Source: Phycisphaerae bacterium (GTDB lineage: Bacteria; Planctomycetota; Phycisphaerae; Phycisphaerales; SM1A02). From it: DNA of 64,000 bases. The notes below the pieces were generated by a model. The model was not told where the DNA came from, searched no databases, and worked only from the letters and a program-made list of their open reading frames with translations. Location of the stretch: positions 6,160-70,159 of the forward strand of contig PAHO01000049.1 of NCBI GenBank assembly GCA_002705085.1, read 5' to 3'. Every line of letters starts with the position of its first letter. Position 1 is the first letter of the stretch. Made by a program: the position numbers and the translations under genes. Positions 37,901 through 45,315 of this stretch are shown piece by piece.

Positions 37901-38223
37901 TGCAAAGCCACACCAAGCAGACCATGATCACGCCACCCTCCAACTTCGTCAGAGATGTCGAGGATCGGTTCAGTCCCACGGGTGCCATCGGTTTCGACCG
38001 CCCAGATCTTCCCTGAACGCTCCCAAGGGTAAGCACGGCCCGTTGAATCAAAAGCAACCCCCACCAATTGGTCCCAGCCCGTGGCGACTCCTTGCTCATA
38101 AAAACCTGGCGGGAGAAATCCCGAACCGCCCTCTGAGCCATCGTGCGCGATCGCTTGAGTGCTGCAGATGCTGTAAACGATCGCCGTTGTAGTGGTCACC
38201 AGAATCGACTGAAAGTCAGGCAT
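34927..38223 (-). CDS. Secreted PQQ/sorbosone-dehydrogenase-like protein with CBM inserts, PKD and dockerin domains
   Basis: 1098 residues with a signal peptide (MPDFQSILVTTTTAIVYSICSTQAIA). A six-bladed glucose/sorbosone dehydrogenase propeller (GLLGVALHPGFRQNGWIYLLY, ALGLRNPYRMA, LYIGDVGYVTWEELN) runs to ~390. At ~392-690 it is interrupted by two carbohydrate-binding-module-like domains (ELLVNGNFNSSEFFPWG; QAEDATWDGPEYYEGTSGG). The final blade then resumes (FIADYSSGWIRVLREDDDGN). A PKD domain sits at ~839-930 (YWEWDFGDGQTDGYPDGSH), and a GC-type dockerin ends the protein (ADVDLSGTVDFNDILSILAAYG, IDGIVDFADILQGLADWGIC). It probably oxidises sugars of bound polysaccharide outside the cell. Confidence 0.85.
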   Translation of the reverse strand: MPDFQSILVTTTTAIVYSICSTQAIAHDGSEGGSGFLPPGFYEQGVATGWDQLVGVAFDSTGRAYPWERSGKIWAVETDGTRGTEPILDISDEVGGWRDHGLLGVALHPGFRQNGWIYLLYAVDRHHLLYAGTPKYDAGTDEYYGATIGRVTRYTVRSSDGFNSVDPQSRLVLLGESAQTGIPIVHESHAVGSLVFGTDGTLLLSVGDCASYNGTDNGGQQPGTYVNVALNEGILKPHENVGAFRAQTVDSHCGKILRLNPINGDGLSSNPFFDPSAPRAPRSRVWALGLRNPYRMALKPDSGSHDPEDGNPGALYIGDVGYVTWEELNVCDGPAQNFGWPIYEGNHLEPGYAPVLTENPSAPNPLGSNCGIDFFRYQDLLVQDTTNEPYWGNPCDSGGVSGDELLVNGNFNSSEFFPWGSEFSAFLDPTSVFAFNAAKLYGPFISGETETRIWQDFQVVGGKSYVASVKAVTPSWDSISGTSNSTKIALQFFNADGVLVRNSENDVITGSTGDDIVIGRSAFAVAPDFAVTGRIVLSFDQPFFEGGAVWFDDASVLEVQQVLQAEDATWDGPEYYEGTSGGATGTGLLDFQNPFDDWIEWTVPSGAEGLETIAFRYALGNAPRPLELKINGVVVESSLNFPSTAGWSDWQTVSVEVPFIEGDNTVRITAIGQSGANFDALIVGESSSPSGPGGDNPITTVPTFVHKRPMLSWLHSYFGTPRAEVPLYDSAGNATETMVGANGSPVSGDPFAGNCAGGVSFSMGDLYPESYRGSCFIADYSSGWIRVLREDDDGNLVSVEEFRTGMGNIVGLFDNPYSDEMWHIRWPDYMTAWKYSPSGNQPPVAVASLDVQWGTSPLVVNFEGSSSYDPNGGVVYWEWDFGDGQTDGYPDGSHVFVASTPGEPETFDVTLRVSDPGGLSDEETFQVVVNDSPPSLQILQPVNLQPYRIDAQTEVPFRSVATDGETPDEDLVLTMQVILHHNDHTHPELVVETSEANAVISPLGCGFEPFWYRIVATATDSSGLTSIEEVELFPDCDGRLDCPADVDLSGTVDFNDILSILAAYGSDGDWIPEDVNIDGIVDFADILQGLADWGICSG

Positions 38224-38492
38224 GCGCTTTACTCCTCATGCTCGTTACCAAGATACGTTGGAATCCTCCTCAGGCCTTGAAAATCCGCGGGGAACTCCGA
38301 GAACATGGACGTTTTTATGGGCTAAATGCATGACTGGTTCCGCAGACTGCAGTTGGACCGGCTGATCGTGGAACTCCTCATGAAAGACCCCCTCCCCGAG
38401 GGCCGCGGTGGTTGTTGAAAATGAGGAGGATCGCCCGCCGCTACGGACCGATCTGGCGGGGTCGACCGGTAAGGACGCCTTGGGCTGGTACC

Positions 38493-39389
38493 ATGACTCG
38501 TATGCAACGCAAGGCCTTTACGTTGGTTGAACTGCTGGTGGTGGTTGCCGTCATTGCGGTTTTGATTTCATTGCTTTTGCCCGCGATCAACAGGTTCCGG
38601 GTGCAAGCTCAATCGACCGAGTGCTTGACCAACCAACGCAATCTCATCGCTGCCTACACCCAATATTCGATTGACCGGAACGGAAAGGTCCCTGGGACAG
38701 ATACGGGGGCATATTCGTATGACTGGATGCAAACCGTCGGCGGTCAACACAACCCCCCCGGGACTTGCTGTTCTGGCTACCAAACCAACGTGGTGAACTG
38801 GGACCAAGCTGGAGACGAGGCCAACCCCAACACGGAGTATCTCACCGCTTTCACCAAAGGGTCTCTTTGGGATTACATCGGTGACCTTGACGTGTACAGC
38901 TCGCCCCAAGACCCCCGACTGATCAACGACCCCGAAACGTACGCACTGCGGAGCTATTCATTCTCAGCATTTGCAGGGAAGGAAGCGTATTGCCGATTTT
39001 GTGACTCGGCCTCAGCTGCCGACAGCTACTCGCAGTTCCGCGATCCATCCAACCAATTGTCCACCTTGTGTGAAGCCGATACCCGGGGCGCAAACTTGAA
39101 CGGCTTTCTTCTGCCGAAGGAGTGGGTCGATCCTGATTTTGCACCTTGCTCAGAATCATTCAACTGGACCGATGAGCCTGTGGTCTGGAACCCTGGCCGA
39201 TGGAACGTTTCGTTCATCGATGGATCTGTCATCTCCTACCAACTCAAGATGTCTGAAGAAACCGCAGAGACCCATTTTGGAGTGGAAAGACCAAATGGAC
39301 CGTACAACAACATCCCGAGCGGTACGGCCTGCGAAGACGCGGCGTGGCTGGGCAGCAAACTGCAGCCCAAAATGCTTCGGTCACAATGA
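38493..39389 (+). CDS. Pseudopilin-type secreted protein (second copy)
   Basis: 298 residues. MTRMQRKAFTLVELLVVVAVI is a class III signal with Glu at +5 after cleavage before Phe. The C-terminal part is a soluble planctomycete-type domain with several Cys and the ending RWNVSFIDGSVISYQLKM, corresponding to the H-x9-DG end. It is related in plan, not closely in sequence, to the protein at 9004. A 269-base gap precedes it with no gene visible. It is divergent from the sugar dehydrogenase gene. Confidence 0.85.
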   Translation: MTRMQRKAFTLVELLVVVAVIAVLISLLLPAINRFRVQAQSTECLTNQRNLIAAYTQYSIDRNGKVPGTDTGAYSYDWMQTVGGQHNPPGTCCSGYQTNVVNWDQAGDEANPNTEYLTAFTKGSLWDYIGDLDVYSSPQDPRLINDPETYALRSYSFSAFAGKEAYCRFCDSASAADSYSQFRDPSNQLSTLCEADTRGANLNGFLLPKEWVDPDFAPCSESFNWTDEPVVWNPGRWNVSFIDGSVISYQLKMSEETAETHFGVERPNGPYNNIPSGTACEDAAWLGSKLQPKMLRSQ

Positions 39390-39463
39390 TCGGCAGACAA
39401 GGAGATCGACAGGCAAGTACCCGTCACATCTGAACGCTGAATCAACGACCAACGTGGATGGAA

Positions 39464-40213
39464 TCAGAAGGACTGCTTGAAGCCAAACTCAATGGTGTCA
39501 GCGGTCAACGCTGGGCCACTGCCCTGCAAATCGGCGGAACCATAGTCCGCGGCCCGCCAGCCGACGTACAAAGTACTTTTGCGATTGATTTCGTATTCGA
39601 CACCGGCTCGCCAATGCCAGCAGAAATCCCAAGTGTCATCGGTGGCCAACGGGACCGTGGCATCAATCGAATCACCAGGTGCTGAACCCTCGGTTTCAAA
39701 GAAGGTCTCAGAGACGGTGAGATCAAGGGTGTTGCGAGAGAACCCAGCCCCAACACCACCGTAGACCCCAAAGCCAGATTCACCGAACTGGTAATCAAAA
39801 TGAAGGTTTGCCGTCAAGGCCAGAGCCTTGAATTCACCACTGGCGCCATCCAAACGGAAAAAACCAGGGACCGTCCCATCATTGGGATCAAAGGGGTAGA
39901 GCCCCCCATTGCCTGTGGTGGTCGGGGTGAACGAATCGAGATCCAATTGCAAAGACTGGACCTCCCATTCAAAAGCGATGTTCTCGGTCAGCTTTTCACC
40001 GAGAGCAAACTGGAAATTCCAACCATCAAAATCCAGAGAAGGTTCAAAGGTTTGCAAAATTTGACGAATCAAAACGGATTCATTGGCACCGGTCAGCGTG
40101 AAGTCGGCTGGGGAAGAGGTGGAAAACCCTGCGCCGAAGCGGGCATAGAGATCCTCGATGGAATCAGCGGCGGGGAGCACCAGAGGGAGGCAAAGAATCG
40201 GACTCGAAATCAT
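39464..40213 (-). CDS. Outer-membrane beta-barrel protein
   Basis: 249 residues with a signal peptide (MISSPILCLPLVLPAADS). Alternating amphipathic strands follow (FQFALGEKLTENIAFEWEVQSLQLDL, ALTANLHFDYQFGESGFGVYGGVGAGF, RAGVEYEINRKSTLYVGWRAADY), ending in aromatic FGFKQSF as in OmpA/OmpW-like barrels. Ligand or function unknown. Its start overlaps the end of the preceding gene on the same strand by 50 bases, so they are probably cotranscribed. Confidence 0.8.
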   Translation of the reverse strand: MISSPILCLPLVLPAADSIEDLYARFGAGFSTSSPADFTLTGANESVLIRQILQTFEPSLDFDGWNFQFALGEKLTENIAFEWEVQSLQLDLDSFTPTTTGNGGLYPFDPNDGTVPGFFRLDGASGEFKALALTANLHFDYQFGESGFGVYGGVGAGFSRNTLDLTVSETFFETEGSAPGDSIDATVPLATDDTWDFCWHWRAGVEYEINRKSTLYVGWRAADYGSADLQGSGPALTADTIEFGFKQSF

Positions 40214-42788
40214 GGCCTAAGGATACTCCAGCTGGGAGCAATCCGTCATGGGAACCTGCCTGAACCAGCCACGAGATGGCTTCACGCACCGGGGTCTCAA
40301 ATGGGAATACCGCTGCCGCCCTGAGATCGAGCGGCAAATCAGGCAGCAGTTCCAACCTGTCCAATGGAGATTTGGGCGCCACGCCGGACAGCCACTCCCC
40401 ACGGGCCACCGTCTCACCGCCAACCAACACCGAAATGTTCAGGCCCTGTGAAGACTGCTGCAAGACCAAGTGGAAGACACTCTCGCGCGACCAATTGTGT
40501 CCTTCCAAGATGCCGAGCAAGGGGAACTGGAAGCCCTGGGTGGTCTGAGTCAATTCAACGCGGCCCGCCAGAAGATCCCAGCGCACATTGAGTGATTCTC
40601 CGTGATCGTTTTTGAATGAACCAAGGTTGTACTTCCAACCCAACTCACGAAGAAAAACATCCAAACCACCGCTGGGCACACCAAGCTCAACCACCGTGGT
40701 GCTTTTATCCATGTTGTTGCCAAAGGATTGGATCAATTTTTCCCCCGAAGACGAGGACTCTGCCACGTCCGCCGAAACGACTCCCGGAGAATGAGAATCA
40801 ACCAATTGCTCAGGTGCGATAAGCACATCAACCATCCCCCGGCCCGCATCAATGTCTTCCACCACAACCTTCACGATTGACTCACCTTCTGGATTCTCAA
40901 TCGTGACTGGTAGGACAATGGGCCGCCATCCATCAGCGCACGTCAGTCGCCTCTGTACCACCTCCAACACATCCTGCTGACCTCGGATCGACCATCGGGT
41001 TGCCAGAGGATCGGGGCCAAGTGATTGAACCATGCACCGCATCGCGTACGTGCCTGCGGGGATGGATGCCCCTTCAGCAAGCAAACCGAAAGAAACGAGT
41101 TTCGGAGTCGGGCTACCGGCAAGCCGGCGCATGCGGAGAACGGGACCAGGTGTCACCGCATCTACGGAGAAACCATCAGAAAAATCAATCAAGCCGTCAG
41201 TTGGGAGACCAACTTCCAGATCAACATCAGGCCCAGGCGACAACAACGGCCAAGTTCCTGCGACAGGACCCGACAAATTGAAGACTCCAGGTTCAGCCCG
41301 TACCCCCCGGGTTGATCGACGGGCAACCTGCCACCCCGCCAACGCTCGAAGTCCCCCGTCTTTGACCGAGTCGGAGTCCCAAGGAACAGCCAAAATCGTG
41401 CCGGAAGACGGCCGAACGGTGACGTGAGATTTCGGCGACCAGCCCTCAGGAAGTTGGCCTAGGTTGGCAAAATGGATCGCATCTTCAGAAGCGAAGATTC
41501 GGCCAAAAGTATTCGTCCAATCGGACGGATGGAAGCTTCGAAAAACAACCTTGGTGGAAACCTCAGGTGCCGGCCTTCGGATCACCCCAACCACATGCGT
41601 CAAATTGCTTGGCCCCCCGGGATGAGTTCCTGCGAGCCGACGAAATGTTGGAGGCTCCTCAGGTTTCATGGAAGCTTCATAGACGGCGCCTTCGTTGATA
41701 TCTCCCCCCAAGAGGAGATCGTTGATGGTGGCCCCTGGTGCGACACCCCAAAATTGGAACGCTGGAGCAGACCCAAGATCAGATCTCATGGCGCCCTGAA
41801 CACGTTCTACGGTCCACTGCGCAGGGTCGTCGTATCGGTCCCAGTCCGCGCAGCGAAGCCATTCCACAGCGTTGTGCTCAGCGGTATCACCCAGACTGAG
41901 AAGCAGCCCGTTGGGGGTCCACCCAGCGCTGTGAAAATGCATGTCCCCCAACAGTTCACGGACCATCAATGTCTCGCCAAAAGACCAAGCTTCCCCCCTC
42001 GAACTGCGAGTGGCCTGTACCAAGAAGCACTGGCCACCATGAGGATCTGGCTGGCTCATGTAATCGACAAATGGAATCCATGCCTTGGTGAAATCGGGAC
42101 CCGCCAGACCCTCACCATTCTGGCCTTCGGGAAAGTACGACGACATGCACCAGGGGCCCGCTCGAGTGATCCCTAGTGCTCGATCGTCGCCTCCCAACCG
42201 TGGGCCATCGTAAAGATGCTCCCAATGCCATTGACCAGATTCATCTTCCTGAAGCACGACCAGACTGACGCCTTCGGATTGCCATTGAACATCTGGGCCG
42301 GAGTCAACATCCACCATTCGTTCACACAACGTGACCACACATCCAGGAAGGATCACCAATGCTTTTGGGACAAAAGCTTGCCCAGGACGACTCCCTTGCA
42401 AACAGTCTTGGATGGTGACCCCAGCCTCTTGAAACAAGATGGACTGCTGAAACAACTTCTGGTGGGCGTATGCACCACTTCGAATCTCTAGTACCCCTTG
42501 GTCGGCCGCCAGCACAACGACGATTTCCTCAAGACCATCTCGGCGGTACCCCGTTTCCAGGTGGTAAGAACGGCCTGGACCACGGAGCCAACGCTCCCAC
42601 TGTCCTGAAAACCCTGAGACCATGGCATCGCCCGCTCTGGCTTCGTCGGGAAGGCACAGTGTTCCAAGGGCATCCATCGCGGGGACGTCTCGAACAACTT
42701 GCACTGGCGGCAAAGTGCCCACCGGCTCCGGCTGGTACCGGATCCACTCATCACTGCAAAGCAAACAAGCAAGAAACCATGATGGCAT
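40164..42788 (-). CDS. Large hypothetical protein, beta-propeller-like (874 aa)
   Basis: No family recognised. A short hydrophobic start (MPSWFLACLLCSDEW) may be a signal. The sequence is rich in short beta strands with recurring W/G-D turns (HWEHLYDGPRLGGDDRALGI, WTVERVQGAMRSDLGSAP, EDAIHFANLGQLPEGWSP), suggesting a sialidase-like propeller in the first ~480 residues. Beta-sandwich-like parts follow (QSFGNNMDKSTTVVELGVPSGG). The ATG at 42788 is chosen because the longer frame to 42998 would run into mnmC. It lies 65 bases downstream of mnmC and overlaps the barrel gene by 50 bases. Confidence 0.7.
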   Translation of the reverse strand: MPSWFLACLLCSDEWIRYQPEPVGTLPPVQVVRDVPAMDALGTLCLPDEARAGDAMVSGFSGQWERWLRGPGRSYHLETGYRRDGLEEIVVVLAADQGVLEIRSGAYAHQKLFQQSILFQEAGVTIQDCLQGSRPGQAFVPKALVILPGCVVTLCERMVDVDSGPDVQWQSEGVSLVVLQEDESGQWHWEHLYDGPRLGGDDRALGITRAGPWCMSSYFPEGQNGEGLAGPDFTKAWIPFVDYMSQPDPHGGQCFLVQATRSSRGEAWSFGETLMVRELLGDMHFHSAGWTPNGLLLSLGDTAEHNAVEWLRCADWDRYDDPAQWTVERVQGAMRSDLGSAPAFQFWGVAPGATINDLLLGGDINEGAVYEASMKPEEPPTFRRLAGTHPGGPSNLTHVVGVIRRPAPEVSTKVVFRSFHPSDWTNTFGRIFASEDAIHFANLGQLPEGWSPKSHVTVRPSSGTILAVPWDSDSVKDGGLRALAGWQVARRSTRGVRAEPGVFNLSGPVAGTWPLLSPGPDVDLEVGLPTDGLIDFSDGFSVDAVTPGPVLRMRRLAGSPTPKLVSFGLLAEGASIPAGTYAMRCMVQSLGPDPLATRWSIRGQQDVLEVVQRRLTCADGWRPIVLPVTIENPEGESIVKVVVEDIDAGRGMVDVLIAPEQLVDSHSPGVVSADVAESSSSGEKLIQSFGNNMDKSTTVVELGVPSGGLDVFLRELGWKYNLGSFKNDHGESLNVRWDLLAGRVELTQTTQGFQFPLLGILEGHNWSRESVFHLVLQQSSQGLNISVLVGGETVARGEWLSGVAPKSPLDRLELLPDLPLDLRAAAVFPFETPVREAISWLVQAGSHDGLLPAGVSLGHDFESDSLPPSGAPRR

Positions 42789-42853
42789 CACAACCGTATT
42801 TTGACCCAAAAGAGAAGCGGGGCCAAATTCCAGATCGCCTTTCTCATCAAGAT

Positions 42854-44593
42854 TTATGTGTCGAAACGTCCAACCCTGAGTCGATGGGCAAAAACCGAAG
42901 GCAGCACCCCTGGTACTCCTTCTAGGAGATCTGCCAAAAAAGCCCCCAAAAAAGGCCCGGTTGAAGCCCCACGTGACCCGTGAGCCAGGCTGAACCAATG
43001 TCGACCCTCGGGATCTGGACCAACCAGTGGCAATCGATCCCGTGACGAGAGCCGAAAGCTCGTGCGTCCTCCAGTGCGATGCATCGAAAGTCCCGGGAAA
43101 GCAACCTGAGCGATGGCCAAAGATGCTTCCGCCGTATCTTCACGAACCTCTGGATCATGGTCATCGTGGTCGTAACTTGCCCCCAGAACCGCACAGTCGT
43201 CGCCCGGCAAAAGGTAATGACCAAAGCAAATCGCGTGATTCAAGCCTGGGATCGGCTTCAACACTTCCAGTTGTCCACGAATCTGATGCAACCCACGCCA
43301 GTCCAAAGCTTTCTTGGCCGCTGAACCAGTGCACCACACCAGTGGCGCTTCTCCAGAAGGCTCCATCACGGCTTCTTGGTTGCGGAGTTCAATGTTGCCA
43401 TGGTCAAGAAGGGCAGCAACATATTCTGGCCCCGAAACTGATCGGGCAGAGGGAAACCACGCGCCCGGTCCCACGGAACCACCCGCCAAACTGGACGCTT
43501 CACCCCCATCAACCGATCGAACCAACGTCTCAGGCAGCCCCTCATGCCCCAGTGCAGCGTCAACCTTGTCCGCATGATGACCAACCCGAAGATGTAAAGC
43601 ACCTTGCGCCGCGGGAACGCCAAGTTGATCCATCTGCCGCGCAGCAAAAAGGGCGGCATGCAGATGCAGGTGACTTGCCGCATCCAACCCCTTCGCCAAG
43701 CGAGGTTGGACCAAACTTCGAGGATTTCCCGAAGCCCCTGAGGCTGGCGCATGGGAATCGAACACCGTGACCGACCAGCCGCGCTCGGCGAATGCACGAG
43801 CCACACCCGCACCGGCGAATCCGGCCCCGGCAACATGGATGTTTCTTGGTGGAGAGCGCTGGGGCAAAGTGCCTGAACGACGAGCTTGCACGCGGTGCCG
43901 CTTCTTTGAATATCCCGGCAAACGTTCGACGGACCAGCCCAGTTCTTCGAGTCCGCGACGAACACCACCCGCTGAACACCAAGTCCCCAATCGAGCCCCC
44001 GGAGCGCTGCGTTGCGTCACCATTTCCAAGACCTCAGGGGTCCAGAGGTCTGGATTCTTCTGTGGGGAGAATCCATCCAAGAACCAAGCATCAGCTTCAA
44101 AGTCCAGCGTAGGCAACAACTGAGCAGCGTCCCCAAACCCAAGCGTCAGATGCACACGTCCCCCAAGAAATGACAAACGGTGCCACCCCCCAATATGAAT
44201 CGGCCACTGATCAATCAACGCCGAAACCAAATCCGTGGCCGCCCCATCATGAATCAACATCTCTCTTGCAGATTCGGGGTCGATGGGAAACTTCTCGCAT
44301 GAAACCAGACAAAGTCGTGCACGCGATGAGGCAACCTTTCGGAATCGTTGAATGGTCTCCAGCATGGACAGTCCCGCACCAAATCCCAATTCCGCAACCA
44401 CGGAGATCGGGGTTTGGAACAACTCATCCAACCCACAGGCATCATGAAAAACCGATGCGATCTCTTCCCGACCATCACCACCGCCCCGGTACCCATCCTC
44501 ATGCTGATCGCTCAGCCAACGGCCATCAAGCCGCTGTGGCTGGGCCGTGGTCAGCGGAGTCAGGTGATCGGGAATCCCAGGTTCTCGCATCAT
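42854..44593 (-). CDS. mnmC: tRNA 5-methylaminomethyl-2-thiouridine biosynthesis bifunctional protein
   Basis: 579 residues, acting on the wobble uridine of tRNAs. The N-terminal methyltransferase (~1-230) has VVAELGFGAGLSMLETIQ for SAM binding and DAWFLDGFSPQKNPDLWTPEV. From ~250 a FAD-dependent oxidoreductase has IHVAGAGFAGAGVARAFAER, SGASGNPRSLVQPRLAKG and a terminal GGRTSFRLSSRDRLPLVGP. The double ATG at 44593 overlaps the batE stop by 4 bases, tying this tRNA-modification gene to the MoxR/Bat operon. Confidence 0.92.
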   Translation of the reverse strand: MMREPGIPDHLTPLTTAQPQRLDGRWLSDQHEDGYRGGGDGREEIASVFHDACGLDELFQTPISVVAELGFGAGLSMLETIQRFRKVASSRARLCLVSCEKFPIDPESAREMLIHDGAATDLVSALIDQWPIHIGGWHRLSFLGGRVHLTLGFGDAAQLLPTLDFEADAWFLDGFSPQKNPDLWTPEVLEMVTQRSAPGARLGTWCSAGGVRRGLEELGWSVERLPGYSKKRHRVQARRSGTLPQRSPPRNIHVAGAGFAGAGVARAFAERGWSVTVFDSHAPASGASGNPRSLVQPRLAKGLDAASHLHLHAALFAARQMDQLGVPAAQGALHLRVGHHADKVDAALGHEGLPETLVRSVDGGEASSLAGGSVGPGAWFPSARSVSGPEYVAALLDHGNIELRNQEAVMEPSGEAPLVWCTGSAAKKALDWRGLHQIRGQLEVLKPIPGLNHAICFGHYLLPGDDCAVLGASYDHDDHDPEVREDTAEASLAIAQVAFPGLSMHRTGGRTSFRLSSRDRLPLVGPDPEGRHWFSLAHGSRGASTGPFLGAFLADLLEGVPGVLPSVFAHRLRVGRFDT

Positions 44594-45315
44594 GGTGCTA
44601 GGGCATCTTGCGGCAACAGCAAGTCCTTCTGGCGGACCCAACCCCGTCGCCAATCTGCCCCAGGCAAATCGATCTCGCACCACTGTCCAACGGTCCTGAT
44701 CAATCGGATCTCGTCACCGGGCTGCAACAAAGCATTTGTGGTGGAGTAACCATCCCCAGGGCCCTCTACGGGGATCAGTGTCTTGGCCGAAATTGCCCCT
44801 GGGATGGTGAATTGTCGAGAAAGCAGAGGAATGGAAAGCACTAGGGCAGCCACCAGGGTAAGACCAGCGGGCCCCAGACGACGCAGCCCCGCAAGGAGAC
44901 CAGCCAGCGCCCACAATCCACCCGCAAACACAAAGACGCCAGGAAAGAGCGTCGAAATCACAACCCCGAGCCGGGCCAGCGGGGTGTACCAAGGCATGGC
45001 TTCTTGCACCGCATCTGGACCATCTTCGGCTCGGACAAGTTGAAGGGCACGCCACGCTTCAGGAGTACCGCCTCGTGCAATCGCAAATTGGAGCATCTGC
45101 TTCGCTTTAGGACGGTTCCCGGCCTGGGCCCAAGCCAATCCAGCATTGAACATCAAATTGGGGTCGCTATTGAGGTCGGCACCATCCACGAACGCCGCGG
45201 CAGCCTCCGCGAAGACAACTTGCGCTTGGTCACCTTCAAGAGACATTGCCTGCTCGAACAAGGCTTCTCCAGAATCAACGGAGCACAACAAAGTGAGCCA
45301 AAGACAAATCATCAT
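44590..45315 (-). CDS. batE: BatE-like protein (TPR + membrane + SH3-like)
   Basis: 241 residues with a signal sequence. TPR-type helices follow (DPNLMFNAGLAWAQAGNRPKAKQML), then two membrane helices (LGVVISTLFPGVFVFAGGLWALAGL; GLTLVAALVLSIPLL). The end is an SH3-like domain (GDEIRLIRTVGQWCEIDLPG...GWVRQKDLLLP). This matches BatE of the Bacteroides aerotolerance operon. It overlaps batD by 4 bases and mnmC by 4 bases. Confidence 0.85.
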   Translation of the reverse strand: MMICLWLTLLCSVDSGEALFEQAMSLEGDQAQVVFAEAAAAFVDGADLNSDPNLMFNAGLAWAQAGNRPKAKQMLQFAIARGGTPEAWRALQLVRAEDGPDAVQEAMPWYTPLARLGVVISTLFPGVFVFAGGLWALAGLLAGLRRLGPAGLTLVAALVLSIPLLSRQFTIPGAISAKTLIPVEGPGDGYSTTNALLQPGDEIRLIRTVGQWCEIDLPGADWRRGWVRQKDLLLPQDALAP

